Positions 1-13,320 are shown, counted from the first letter of the stretch. The stretch is DNA of 40,119 bases from Haplomitrium mnioides (GCA_049999725.1 JBNGIS010017522.1:1-40119), one strand, 5' to 3'. Numbers and translations: made by a program. The notes: a model not told the origin generated them from the sequence alone.

Positions 1-731
1 CATTTGCAACTACTATAAATGTGCATGCTTGTATTTCTTGTAAATGCAAATGGTTGTATTTGCCGCATACAACCGGACATATACATAACATACATCTATT
101 CGGACGTACATCCATTTGCAACTACTGTAAATGTGCATGCTTGTATTTCAATAAATGCGCATGGTTGTTATTCCTGCATGCAACCAGACATATACATAAC
201 ATATATCTCTTCGGACGTACATCCATTTGCAACTAGTGTATATGTGCATGCTTGTATTTCGTGTAAATGTGCATGGTTGTATATGCTGCATACAACCGGA
301 CATATACATAACATACATATATTCGGACGTACATCCATTTGCAACTACTGTAAATCTACATGCTTGTATTTCTTGTAGATGCGCATGGTTGTATTTCCTT
401 GCATACAACCAGACATAATCATAACATACATTTATTTGGACGTACATCCATTTGCAACTATTGTAAATGTGCATGCTTGTATTTCATGTAAATACGCATG
501 GTTGTATTTCCTGCATACAACGGGACATATACATAACATATATCTATTCGGACGTACATCCATTTGCTACACGTGTATATGTGCATGCTTGTATTTCCTG
601 TAAATGCGCATGGTTGTATTTCTTGCATACAACCGGACATATACATAACATACATATATTCGGACGTACATCCATTTGCAACTAGTGTATATGTGCATGC
701 TTGTATTTCCTGTAAATGCGCATGGTTGTAT

Positions 732-831
732 NNNNNNNNNNNNNNNNNNNNNNNNNNNNNNNNNNNNNNNNNNNNNNNNNNNNNNNNNNNNNNNNNNNNN
801 NNNNNNNNNNNNNNNNNNNNNNNNNNNNNNN
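732..831. other. Assembly gap (100 N)
   Basis: Exactly 100 N, a conventional placeholder size, inside the satellite. The true number of missing units is unknown. Confidence 0.99.
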
Positions 832-3800
832 CCCTAACATATACATAACATACATATATTCGGACGTACATCCATTTGGAACTACTGTAAATATGCATGC
901 TTGTATTTCGTGTAAATGCGCATGGTTGTATTTCCTTGCATACAACTAGAGATATACATAACATACATCTATTCCGACGTTCATCCATTTGCAACTACTT
1001 TAAATGTCCATGCTTGTATTTCTTGTAAATGCACATGGTTGTATTTCCTGCATACAACTAGACATATACATAACATACATCAATTCGGTCGTACATCCAT
1101 TTGCAACTACTGTAAATGTGCATGCTTGAGTTTCCTTCAAATGCGCATGGTTGTATTTCCTGCATACAACCACACATATACATAACATACATCTATTCGG
1201 ACGTACATCCATTTGCAACTAGTGTAAATGTGCATGCTTGTATTTCTTGTAAATGCGCATGGTTGTATTTCCTTGCATACAACTAGACATATGCATAACA
1301 TACATCTATTCGGACGTACATCCATTTGCAACTACTGTGCATGCTTGTATTTCTTGTAAATGCACATGGTTCTATTTCTTGCATACAACCGGACATATAC
1401 ATAACATACATCAATTCGGTCGTACATCCATTTGCAACTACTGTAAATGTGCATGCTTGTATTTCGTGTAAATGCGCATGGTTGTATTTCCTTGCATACA
1501 ACTAGAGATATACATAACATACATCTATTCGGACGTTCATCCATTTGCAACTACTTTAAATGTCCATGCTTGTATTTCTTGTAAATGCACATGGTTGTAT
1601 TTCCTGCATACAACCAGATATATACATAACATACATCAATTCGGTTGTACATCCATTTGCAACTACTGTAAATGTGCATGCTTGTATTTCCTATAAATGC
1701 ACAAGGTTGTATTTCCTGCATACAATCGGACATATACATAACATACATCTATTCGGACGTACATCCATTTGCAACCAGTGTATATGTGCATATATACATG
1801 TTGTATTTCCGGCATACATATATATATGTGCATGGTTGTATTTCCGGCATACAACTAGACATATACATAACATACATCTATTCGCACATACATCCATTTG
1901 GAACTACTGTAAATGTGCATGCTTGTATTTCTTGTAAATGGGCATGGTTTTATTTTGTGAATACAACCGGACATATACATAACATACATCTATTCTAACG
2001 TACATCCATTTGCAACTATTGTGCATGCTAGTATTTCCGATAAATGGACATGGTTGTATTTCGGGCATACAACCGGACATATACGTAACATACATCTATT
2101 CGGACGTACATCCATTTGCAACTGCTTTAATACAACTGGACATATATGTAACATACATCTATTCGCACGTACATCCATTTGCAACTACTGTAAATGTGCA
2201 TGCTTGTATTTCCTGTAAATGCGCATGGTTGTATTTCCTGCATACAACTAGATATATACATAACATACATCTATTCGGACATGCATCCATTTGCAACTCC
2301 TATAAATGTGCATGCTTGTATTTTCTATAAATGCGCATGGTTGTATTTCCTGCATACAACTGGACATATACATAATATACATCTATTGGGACGTCCGTAC
2401 ATTTGCAAGTGCTTTAATACAACCGGACATATTCGTAACATACATCTATTCCAACGTACATCCATTTGCAACTATTGTAAATGTGCATGCTTTTCTTTCT
2501 TGTAAATGCGCATGGTTTTATTTTGTGAATACAACCGGACATATAGATAACATACATCTATTTGAACGTACATCCATTTGCAACTACTGTGCATCCTTGT
2601 ATTTCGTGTAAATGCACATGGTTGTATTTCGTGCATACAACCGAACATATACATAACATACATCTATTCGGACGTACATCCATTTGCAACTACTGTAAAT
2701 GTGGATGCTTGTATTTCTTGTAAATGTGCATGGTTGTATTTCCTGCATACAACCAAACATATACATAACATAGATATATTCGGACGTACATCCATTTGCA
2801 ACTAGTATAAATGTGCATGCTTGTATTTCTTTTGAATGCGCATGGTTTTATTTTGTGAATACAACCGGACATATACATAACATACATCTATTCGGACGTA
2901 CATCCATTTGCAACTACTGTAAATGTGCATGCTTGTATTTCTTGTAAATGCACATGGTTGTATTTTGTGCATACAACCGGATATATACATAAGATACATC
3001 TATTCGGACGTACATCCATTTGCAACTACTGTAAATTTGCATGCGTGTATTTCCTATAAATGCGCATGGTTGTATTTGCTGCATACAACCAGACATATAC
3101 ATAACATACACATATTCGGACGTACATCCATTTGCAACTAGTGTAAATGTGCATGCTTGTATTTCTTGGAAATGCGTATGGTTCTATTTTGTGAATACAA
3201 CCGGACATATAGATAACATACATCTATTTGAACGTACATCCATTTGCAACTATTGTGCATGCTTGTATTTCCTGTAAATGCACATGGTTGTATTTACTGC
3301 ATACAATCGGACAAATACATAACATACATCTATTCATACGTACATCCATTTGCAACTACTATAAATGTGCATGCTTGTATTTCTTGTAAATGCGCATGGT
3401 TGTATTTCTTGCATACAACTGGAGATATACACAACATACATCTATTTGGACGTACATCCACTTGCAACTAGTGTATATATGCATGGTTGTATTTCCTATA
3501 AATACGCATGGTTGTATTTCCTGCATACAAACTAACATATACATTACATACATCTATTCAGACTACATCCATTTGCAACTACTATAAATGTGCATGCTTG
3601 TATTTCATGTAAATGCGCATGGTTGTATTTCCTGCATACAACCAGACATATACATAACATACATCTATCCAGACGTACATCCATTTGCAACTAGTGTAAA
3701 TATGCATGCTTGTATTTCTTGTAAATGCGCATGGTTTTATTTTGTGAATACAATCGTACATATATATAACATACATCTATTTGGATGTACATCCATTTGC

Positions 3801-5169
3801 AACTACTGTGCATGCTTGTATTTCCTGTAAATGCCCATGGTTGTATTTCGTGCATACAACCAGACATATATATAACATACATCTATTCGGACGTACATCC
3901 ATTTGCAACTACTGTAAATTTGCATGATTGTATTTCCTTTAAATGCGCATGGTTGTATTTCGTGCATACAACCAGACATATACATAACATACATCTATTC
4001 GGACGTACATCCATTTGCAACTAGTGTAAATGTGCATGCTTGTATTTCCTGTAAATGCGCATGGTTGTATTTCCTACATACATACAATAAGACATGTACA
4101 TAACATACATCTATTCGAACATACATCCATTTGCAACTACTGTAAATGTACATGCTTGTATTTCCTGTAAATGCATATGGTTGTATTTCCTACATACATA
4201 CAATAAGACATATACATAACATACATCTATTCGGACATACATCCATTTGCAACTACTGTAAATGTGCATGCTTGTATTTCCTGTAAATGCGCATGGTTGT
4301 ATTTCCTGCATACAACCAGACATATACATAACATACATCTATTCCGACGTGCATCCATTCGCAACTACTGTAAATGAGCATGCTTGTATTTCTTTTGAAT
4401 GCACATGGTTGTATTTCCTGCATTCAACTAGACATATACATAACATACATATATTCGGACGTACATCCATTTGCAACTAGTGTAAATGTGCATGCTTGTA
4501 TTTCCTGTAAATACGCATGGTTGGATTTCCTGCATACAACCACACATATACATAACATACATCTATTCAGACGTACATCCATTTGCAACTAGTGTAAATG
4601 TGCATGCTTGTATTTCTTGTAAATGCGCATGGTTGTATTTCCTTGCATACAACCAGACATATACATAACATACATCTTTTCGGACGTACATCCATTTGCA
4701 ACTACTGTGCATGCTTGTATTTCTTGTAAATGCACATGGTTCTATTCCCTTCATAAAACCGGATATATACATAACATACATCTATTCGGACGTGCATCCA
4801 TTTGCAACTACTGTAAATGTGCATGGTTGTATTTCTTGTAAATGCAAATGGTTGTATTTCCCGCATACAACCGGACATATACAAAACATGCATCTATTCG
4901 GACGTACATCTATTTTTAACTTGTGTATATGTGCATGCTTGTATTTCGTGTAAATGCGCATGGTTGTATTTCTTGCATACAACCGGAGATATACATAACA
5001 TACATCTATTCGGACGTACATCCATTTGCAACTAGCGTATATGTGCATGCTTGTATTTCCTGTAAATATGCATGGTTGTATTTCCTGTATACAAACGGAC
5101 ATATACATAACATACATCTATTCGGACGTACATCCATTTGCAACTACTGTAAATGTGCATGCTTGTATT

Positions 5170-5179
5170 NNNNNNNNNN
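5170..5179. other. Assembly gap (10 N)
   Basis: Ten N inside a satellite unit. The flanks are both satellite, so the join may hide collapsed units. Confidence 0.99.
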
Positions 5180-6063
5180 CGGACGTACATCCATTTGCAA
5201 CTACTGTAAATGTGCATGCTTGTATTTCTTGTAAATGCACATGGTTTTATTTTGTGAATACAATCGTACACATATATAACATACATCTATTCGAACGTAC
5301 ATCCATTTGCAACTATTGTGCATGCTTGTATTTCCTGTAAATGTACATGGTTATATTTCGTGCATACAACCGGACATATACATAACATACATCTATTTGG
5401 AGGTTCATCTATTTGCAACTACTATGCATGCTTGTATTTCATGTAAATGCACATGGTTTTATTTCCTGCATACAATCAGACATATACATAACATACATCT
5501 ATTCGGATGTACATCCATTTGCAACTAGTTTAAATGTGCATGCTTGTATTTCTTGTAAATGCGAATGGTTGTATTTTGTGAATACAACTAGACATATATA
5601 TAGCATACATCTTTTCAAACGTACATCCATTTGCAACTACAGTGCATGCTTGTATTTCCTGTAAATTCACATGGTTGTATTTCTTGCATACAACCAGACA
5701 TATACATAACATACATCTATTCGGACGTACAATTTACGCATGGTTCTATTTCCTGCATACAACCGGACATATACATAACATACATCTATTCAGACGTACA
5801 TCCATTTGCAACTACTTTAATACAACCGGACATATACATAACATACATCTATTCGAACGTACATCCATTTGCAAATCCTGTAAATGTGCATGCTTGTATT
5901 TCTTGTATATGCGCATGGTTGTATTTCGTGCATACAATCGGACATATACATAACATACATCTATTCGGACGTACATCCATTTGCAACTACTGTTAATGTG
6001 CATGCTTGTATTTCTTGTAAATACGCATGGTTGTATTTTCTGTATACAGCCGGACATATACAT

Positions 6064-6320
6064 TGTTGAAATACCAAGCTCTGTACGTAGCCTGCTAGGA
6101 TGACGAGTAAAGACTTATTTTTAACCCTCTTTAGGGTTAGTTTCTTCAAGTTAATTTAGGGTAAATTTAAGTATAAATATATAGCATGTAGAGAGAAAGG
6201 TAGGGAGATCGAAGAGAGAGCGCTGCCATGCCGCAAGTCTCTTCCCTTTTGTAAATCCATTGTGTTGAATACGATCTCTCATATTTGCCTCCCAAGATTT
6301 ATCTCCTCGATTTCTTTACA
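6064..6320 (+). repeat. Copia 5' LTR
   Basis: Starts TGTTGAAATACC and ends TTTCTTTACA. It matches 10677-10932 along its length. It contains a TATA-like sequence at 6172-6179, followed by the transcribed R/U5 part. Confidence 0.95.
6172..6179 (+). promoter_or_regulatory. TATA box of the copia LTR
   Basis: TATAAATA in the middle of the 5' LTR, in the usual place for the U3 core promoter. The 3' LTR has the variant TATATATA at the same place. The transcription start was not determined. Confidence 0.6.
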
Positions 6321-6333
6321 TGGTATCAGAGCC
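6321..6333 (+). other. Primer binding site, initiator-Met tRNA
   Basis: TGGTATCAGAGCC starts directly after the 5' LTR. It is the standard complement of the plant initiator methionine tRNA 3' end used to prime minus-strand DNA synthesis in copia elements. Confidence 0.93.
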
Positions 6334-6450
6334 TGGTTTGTGAGGAGAATACGATCGCAAAGAGTAGACAATCAATTTGGTTTGATATCCTTTTTGCCGA
6401 AGGTGGTGAGAGTTAAGCTTGAAGTTTGGAGGTGTCGAGAAGTTGCGTAA

Positions 6451-7115
6451 ATGGGTGATTCCAATACCGTTGGTATTGAGAAGTTGGAGAAGAACAACTA
6501 CCAGTCGTGGAGGTTCCGGATGAGGAACTATTTGATAGGCAAGAGCATATGAGGGTATGTTTCAGGTGAAGAAAAGGAACCGCAACTTCCTTCAATGAAT
6601 TTGACAGATCAAGAATTGAAGGCATGGAAAGCTTGGAACGAAAAAGATAAGAAGGTGATGTTTTTGATTTCGCAGAATTTGTCAAATAGTATGGTTGGAC
6701 ACATACAAGATTTGGAGTCTTCAAAAGATGTATGGAATATGTTAGAAAGGATCTACAATACAAATACTAGAGCTAGAAAGATTCAATTGAAAAATGAGTT
6801 GAATAACATAAAGAAGGCACGCAACATGTCGGTGAATGATTATGTCTTGAAGATAAAAGAGACATCAAATGCATTGGGATCTATTGGAGTGGTTACAGAG
6901 GATGATAATTTAGTGTCTGCAGTATTGAATGGTTTGAAGGATGATGAGAAGTGGAAACCGTTTGCGACTTCTGTTTATGTTCGGGAAAATCTTCCTAATT
7001 TTGATGAGCTAGTCTCCTTGATGATAATAGAGGAGAGAAACATTGGTGGATCTATTTCATAAAACGGTTCTAATGAGCAGGCACAGGGCTTCTACTCAGG
7101 ATATGGTAGAGGCAG
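6451..7115 (+). pseudogene. gag: Copia gag (capsid region), broken
   Basis: The reading frame opens at the ATG at 6451 and encodes a copia Gag of the UBN2/gag-polypeptide type, with a segment around SSKDVWNMLERIYN and KIQLKNELNNIKKARNMSV. A TGA at 6550-6552 falls where Trp (TGG) would fit. A TAA at 7060-7062 falls where Gln would fit. Near 7110 the frame slips by -1, after which the Gly/Arg-rich nucleocapsid region is read in the pol frame. The product would form the virus-like particle. It cannot be made whole as it stands. Confidence 0.88.
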
Positions 7116-9170
7116 GGGAGATCCCAGAGAGGACGTGGTGAAGGTAGAGGTTATGTACACCATAACCAAAATCAACAAAATTTTGAGAATACAGCTAGTG
7201 GTAGAGGCCGCGGAAATTTTCGAGGAAGTAGAGGCTTTTGTGGAAGAGGTGGAAGGAAAAACAATCATGATGTAGTTTGTTGGGAGTGTGGAAAAGCAGG
7301 TCATTATGCAAATGATTGCTATAGCAGGTCCAACAACAATAACAGAGGATATAATCAGAGACAACAAGGAAATTATGCATCGTCATCGAAGAGTGATGGT
7401 GAGCGTCTCTTTGTTTTGCAACATATGATGAGTACTTATACACAAGGTTGTGAAAGTGATGCATGGTATGTGGATTCTGGTGCGTCAAACCATATGACAC
7501 ATCATAAAAATTGGTTAAAAGAGCTGCATGATCCAGAGCAGCAAGGATATATGGAAACATGTGATGCTACAATTCATCCAATTGAGCAGATGGGAAATGT
7601 TCCACTTTCTACACATGATGGAAAGTCAAAGTATATGGCTGATGTGTTCTATATACCAACAATTACAAAGAATTTGGTATCTGTTGGTCAAATGGTAGAA
7701 CAAGGATTACAAGTTGTTTTTAATGAAGTCAGTTGTTTCGTGGAGGATTTGAAGAACAGAAACAGATTGGTTGCCAGAGGAAGTAAGATCGGAAGGATGT
7801 TTACATTGGATGTAAAGACTCCAATGGTAAATGACAATGTCATGTATACGCAAAAGAATACAGTTATTGAAGATGTAGATATCTGGCACAAAAGAATGGG
7901 ACATGTGAATCTACAAAGGTTGAGATCAATGCAGTCTATGGGTGTAGTTACCGGCTTGCCAAGGTTCAAGAATGTTGATATGCAGAAGGTGTGTGAAGCA
8001 TGTCAGTTTGGAAAACAGTCAAGGCATTCGTTCCCGCATCAAAGAAATGTGAGTAAAAATCCTTTAGACGTAGTACATTATGATGTGTGGGGACCTACTA
8101 AGCATGCATCAATGTTATGAAATAAGTATTTTGTTACCTTTGTGGATGACCATACAAGGAAGGTATGGGTTTATTTTATGAAGACAAAAGGAGAAGTGTT
8201 TGAGCATTTTAAGAGCTTTAAAAATATGGTTGAGAAACAATCAGGATTGCAGTTTAAATGTCTACGGTCAGATGGTGGAGGTGAGTATTTTTCACGAGAG
8301 TTTAACAGATTTTTGGTAGATCATGGTGTGAAGAGGCAATTCACATGTAGATATACTCCACAACATAATGGAGTTGCAGAGAGAAAAAATTGGCATATAG
8401 TAGAAATCGCTCGTGCCTTGATTAATGAGAAAAACATGCCATAATACTATTGTGCAAAGGCTGTACATACAGCTGTATATATCATGAACATGACTCCTAC
8501 GGCAAGAATACATGATATTACTCCAGAAGAAAGATTTACAGGTATTAAAAGTGATGTATCTCACTTGAAAGTATTTGGATGTATTGCGTATGTACACATA
8601 CCAGATGAGCTAAGGACTAAGCTAGATCCTAAAGCTAAAAAGTGTATTTTCATTGGGTATTCTTTGGAACAAAAAGGATACTGATGTTACAACCCTATAA
8701 CACGTAAAATCAGGGTAAGTAGAGATGTTGTATTTGATGAGTTGAGTAGTTGGTATGGTGTAGAAAAAGTTGTGAAGACTCATATGGAGGAAGAAGAAGT
8801 GCATGAAAAATCAGAAAATCAGGAATTACAATCAAAACTGTTGAGTGGACGAGGAGAAAGTTCAAACACTCTGTCTAAGAGTGTTAATCCGTGGTTAGGA
8901 AGATTGAATTCAAGTTCACCAAATGTATCAATTGGTAGTGCTGAAAGTAAGACAAGTTCAGCAAAAGGAAAGGAAAAGGTGGATCAACAGATGGATACAA
9001 GTCACTTAAGTAATGGTGAAGAGGTTGATATACCTACTTTGCAAACACTTGGTGTGCAAAGAATGCAGGATGAGGTACGTAGATCTACACGTATAAGGTA
9101 TCCAGTAAGGAGGTTGAGTTATGATAGTTTTTTTGCACTTCATTATGCATATATGGTGAAAGTTATATAG
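7116..9170 (+). pseudogene. pol: Copia nucleocapsid, protease and integrase, broken
   Basis: One frame carries, in order: a Gly/Arg-rich stretch; a CCHC zinc knuckle at 7278-7319 (Cys-x2-Cys-x4-His-x4-Cys); the aspartic protease motif DSGA at 7473-7484; the GAG-pre-integrase His/Cys region (WHKRMGHVN ... CEAC); and the integrase core. The core's acidic residues are recognisable in YDVWGP, SDGGGEY and GVAERKN. Stops interrupt it at 8118-8120, 8442-8444, 8682-8684 and 9168-9170. At least the last two fit CGA to TGA and CAG to TAG changes. A Ser/Glu-rich linker (about 8770-9060) leads toward reverse transcriptase. Confidence 0.9.
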
Positions 9171-10716
9171 GATGTAGAACCGACTTGTTTTGAGGATGCA
9201 ATTGGCATACCTGAATGGGAGTTAGCTATGGATGAGGAAGTGAATGCACTTGATGAGAATGAGACTTGGAAGCTAACACCACTACCTGATGGAAAGAAAG
9301 CGATTGGCTATAAGTGGGTTTACAAAGTTAAGCATAATGCAGATGGTTCGATAAGCAGGTACAAGGCTAGACTAGTAGCCAAAGGATATGCTCAAACATA
9401 TGGGATAGATTTTGATGAAACGTTCAGTCCTGTTGCAAAGATGACAACTATAAGAACTGTGATTGCTATGGCTGCTGTTAAGAGATGGGATTTACATCAG
9501 ATGGATGTAAAGAATGCTTTTTTGAATGGAGAGTTACATGAAGAAGAATTATGTGTGTAAGTTGAAGAAAGCTTTATACGGATTAAAGCAAGCACCAAGA
9601 GCATGGACAGATAGAATAAACAAGTTTTTACAAAGTATTGGATTTGTCATCAGCGAGGCAGATTACTCTATGTATGTGCAGAATACGAATACAGGTTTGG
9701 TCATCATAGTGATATATGTTGACGATCTGATTATTACAGGTGATGATAAGTTGCAAATTGAAAATGTTAAGAAGAGGCTTGGAGCAGAATTTGATATGAA
9801 AGACTTGGGAGAACTTATGTACTTATTGGGTATAGAAGTAATAAGATCACAACAAGGTATTTGGTTACTTCAACGAAAGTATATTTTGGATATGTTACAG
9901 AAATACAGTATGACATCATGTAAGCCTATTTCTACTCCACTTGAACAAAATGCAAAGTTAAGAGCTGATTTGGGAGATGAATTGGAAGATCCAACTGTGT
10001 ATCGGAAAATAATTGGAAGTTTGATTTATGCCACCATGACAAGACCAGATATGTCTCATGATGTACGAGTACTCAGTCAGTTTATGCAGGTGCCAAGAAA
10101 GCCACATTTAGATGTGGCAAGGAGAGCATTACGTTACTCAAAAGGCACATTGAATTATGGTTTATTTTATGCATACGGAGTTGAAGTAAAACTTTTTGGA
10201 TATACTGATGCAGATTGGGCTGGATATACATATGACAGAAGATCTACAAGTGGTTACGTTTTCAATATTGGAGGTGCTGCAGTGAGTTGGAGTAGTAAGA
10301 AGCAACCTACAGTTGCTTTGTCAAGCACAGAAGCAGAGTATAGAGGAGCAGCAATGGCTGCATGTGAAATAGCTTGGCTACGCAAGCTATTGTTCGATTT
10401 AGGACATGATGTGCAAGAGCCTATGACTTTGTATTGTGACAACATAAGCAGTATACAACTGGCAAACAATCCGGTGTTTCATGCAAGGACGAAACACATT
10501 GAAGTTCATTACCATTACATACGAGAGAAGGTACTTGAAGGTGAAATTGATTTGGTGTATGTGAATACAGATGAGCAAGTAGCTGATATTTCTACAAAGT
10601 CAATAGGTGCAGAGAAGCTACATAAGTTTCGAACTATTATGGGAGTGCTTCACATTGGCTTGAGCTTGAGGGGGAGTGTTGAAATACCAAGCTCTGTACG
10701 TAGCCCGCTAGGATGA
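9171..10716 (+). pseudogene. pol: Copia reverse transcriptase and RNase H, with internal deletion
   Basis: The RT begins in the integrase frame (WKLTPLPDGKKAIGYKWVYK) and includes the first catalytic Asp in MDVKNAFLNGEL (Asp codon 9504-9506). Near 9540-9555 it jumps frame straight into CKLKKALYGLKQAPRAW. The stretch that copia RTs normally have between these blocks, usually a variant of YMEQPEGF, is missing. The catalytic YVDD at 9715-9726 is intact. RNase H shows TDADWAG (Asp at 10207 and 10213) and SSTEAEY near 10321, and ends with the conserved VADISTKS. The frame runs into the 3' LTR and stops at 10714-10716. The deletion makes RT non-functional. Confidence 0.92.
10663..10676 (+). other. 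Polypurine tract
   Basis: GCTTGAGGGGGAG directly precedes the 3' LTR (TGTTGAAA...). This is the usual copia plus-strand primer position and composition. Confidence 0.9.
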
Positions 10717-10932
10717 CGAGTAAAGACTTATTTTAACCCTCTTTAGGGTTAGCTTTGTTAAGTTAATTAAGGGTAAATTCGAGTATATATACATAGCATG
10801 TAGAGAGAAAAGTAGGGAGATCGAAGAGAGAGCGCCGCCATGCCACAAGCCTCTTCCCTTTTGTAAATCCATTGTGTTGAATACGATCTCTCATATTTGC
10901 CTCCAAAGATTTATCTCCTCGATTTCTTTACA
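10677..10932 (+). repeat. Copia 3' LTR
   Basis: 256 bp with the same ends as the 5' LTR. It is about 94% identical to it by eye. Confidence 0.95.
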
Positions 10933-13320
10933 TACATAACATACATCTATTCGGACGTACATCCATTTGCAACTACAATGCATGCTTGTATTTCATGTAA
11001 ATGCACATGGTTGTATTTCGTGTATACAATCCGACATATACATAACATACATATATTTGGACGCACATCTATTTGCAACTACTTTAATTGTGCATGCTTG
11101 TATTTCTTGTAAATGCGCATGGTTGTATTTCCTGCATACAACCCAACATATACATAACATACATCTATTCGGACGAACATCCATTTGCAACTACTGTGCA
11201 TGCTTGTATTTCCTGTAAATGCACATAGTTGTATTTCCCGCATACAACTGAACATATACATAACATACATCTATTCAGACGTACATTCATTTGCAACTAC
11301 TGTAAATGTGCATGCTTGTCTTTCTTGTAAATGCGTATGGTTGTATTTCCTGCATACAACACATACATCTATTCGGACGTACATCCATTTGCAACTAGTG
11401 TAAATGTGCATGCTTGTATTTCTTGTAAATGCGCATGGTTGTATTTCCTGCATACAACCAGACATATACATAACATACATCTATTCGAAGGTACATCCAT
11501 TTGCAACTACTGTAAATGTGCATGCTTGTATTTTATGTAAATGCGCATGGTTGTATTTCCTACATACAGCCATACATATACATAACATACATCTATTCGG
11601 ACGTACATCAATTTGCAACTAATGTGCATGCTTGTATTTCCTACATACAACCGGACATATACATAACATACATCTATTCAGATGCACATCCATTTGCAAC
11701 TACTGTAAATAAGCATGCTTGTATTTCTTGTAAATGCGCATGGTTGTATTTCCTGCATACAAGCCGACATATACATAGCATACATCTATTTGGACGTACA
11801 TCCATTTGCAACTAATGTAAATGTGCATGGTTTTATTTCTTGCATACAACCGAACATATACATAACATACATCTATTCGGACGTACATCCATTTGCAACT
11901 AGTGTAAATGTGCATGCTTGTATAACCTGTAAATGCGCATGGTTGTATTTCGTGCATACAAATGGACATATACATAACATACATCTATTCGGATGTACAT
12001 CCATTTGCAACTACTGTAAATGTGCATTCTTGTATTCCTGTAAATGCGCATGGTTGTATTTCCTGCATACAACCATATATATACATAACATACATCTATT
12101 CGGATGTGCATTCTTGTATTTCCTGTAAATGCGCATGGTTGTATTTCCTGCATACAACCATACATATACATAACATACATCTCTTCGGACGTACATCAAT
12201 TTGCAACTACTATGCATGCTTGTATTTCCTGCATACAACCGGACATATATATAACATACATCTATTCGGATGCACATCCATTTCCAACTACTGTAAATAA
12301 TTCGGATGCACATTTATTTCCAACTACTGTAAATAAGCATGCTGGTAGTTCTTGTAAATGCGCATGGTTGTATTTCCTGCATACAACCGGACATATACAT
12401 AACATACATATATTCGGACGTACATCCATTTGCAACTACTGTAAATGTGCATGCTTGTATTTCCTATAAATGCGCATGGTTTTATTTCCTGCATACAACC
12501 AAACATATACATAACATTCATCTATTCGGACGTACATCCATTTGCAACTACTGTAAATGTGCATGCTTGTATTTCTTGTAAATATGCATGGTTGTATTTC
12601 CTGCATACAACCGACATATACATAACATACATCTATTCGTACGTACATCCATTTGCAACTAATGTGCATGCTTGTATTTTCTGTAAATGCATATGGTTGC
12701 ATTTTGTGAACCGGACATATATATAACATACATCTATTCGGACGTACATCCATTTGCAACTACTTTAAATGTGCATGCTTGTATTTCTTGTAAATGTGCA
12801 TGGTTGTATTTCTTGCATACTACCGGACATATACATAACATACATCTATTCAGACGTACATCCATTTGCAACTACTTCAAGTGTTCATGCTTGTTTTTCT
12901 TGTAAATGCGTATGGTTGTATTTCCTGCATACAATCGGACATATACATAACATACATCTATTTGGACGTACATCCATTTGCAACTAGTGTAAATGTGCAT
13001 GCTTGTATTTCCTGTAAATACGCATGGTTGTATTTTCTGCATACAATTGGACATATACATAACATACATCTATTCGGATGTACATCCGTTTGCAACTACT
13101 GTAAATGTGCATGCTTGTATTTTTTAATATGTACATCCATTTGCAACTACTATAAATGTGCATGCTTGTATTTCTTGTAAATGCGTATTGTTGTATTTCC
13201 TTCATACAACCGGACATATATCTATTCGCAAAGACTATATATAAATGCGTATGCTTGTATTTCCTGCATACAATTAGACACAACATGACATACGTCTACT
13301 CTAAATATGCATAGTTGTAT
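10933..13320. repeat. 112-bp tandem satellite array, right part
   Basis: The satellite interrupted by the copia insertion resumes at the exact base where it stopped, after the duplicated TACAT. Units are as in 1-6063, with truncated units near 11620, 12100-12300 and 13120. From about 13200 the units become irregular and pass into the diverged form. Confidence 0.96.

Larger units (their letters stand above)
1..6063. repeat. 112-bp tandem satellite array, left part
   Basis: Head-to-tail repeats of about 112 bp continue to the copia insertion. Each unit has two tandem 25-bp half-repeats, each built as TGTAAATG, then YGCATG, then STTGTATTTC, followed by a 62-bp part that contains GACATATACATAACATACAT and GTACATCCATTTGCAACTA. 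Because 112 is 3n+1, the reading frame changes in every unit, so the many 60-120 codon open frames here are by-products of the repeat. Variants include 106-bp units lacking TAAATG and short units where CTTTAATACAAC replaces the half-repeats (near 2124, 2411 and 5816). Two runs of N interrupt the array. No gene is seen. Confidence 0.97.
6064..10932 (+). mobile_element. Ty1-copia LTR retrotransposon, complete ends but dead
   Basis: A 4869-bp element with two LTRs (257 and 256 bp, TG...CA ends), an initiator-Met primer site, a polypurine tract and domains in copia order: gag, protease, integrase, reverse transcriptase, RNase H. The five bases before and after it are both TACAT (6059-6063 and 10933-10937), and removing the element and one TACAT restores an uninterrupted satellite unit. 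This shows integration into a pre-existing array. By eye the LTRs differ at about 14 substitutions and one 1-base gap, roughly 5.5%, so it is not recent. The coding region has at least six in-frame stops and two frame changes. Confidence 0.97.

Noticed and set aside
19-5996. Many open frames of 60-120 codons on both strands in the satellite
   Set aside because: They repeat with the 112-bp unit, change frame each unit, and have no gene-like starts or domains. They are by-products of a stop-poor repeat.
6321-6333. tRNA-like sequence after the LTR
   Set aside because: Only 13 bases complementary to initiator-Met tRNA; it is a primer site, not a tRNA gene.
7092-7969. Minus-strand open frames opposite the copia pol region
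   Set aside because: They lie opposite well-supported copia domains and have no motifs of their own.
7060-8684. Reassigned stop codons or RNA editing to rescue the many TGA/TAG/TAA codons
   Set aside because: Frameshifts and catalytic deletions occur together with the stops, so ordinary decay of silent elements explains them more simply.
10897-13286. Open frames of 60-137 codons in the right satellite part
   Set aside because: Same reason as for the left part; the longest ones arise where truncated units happen to restore frame.
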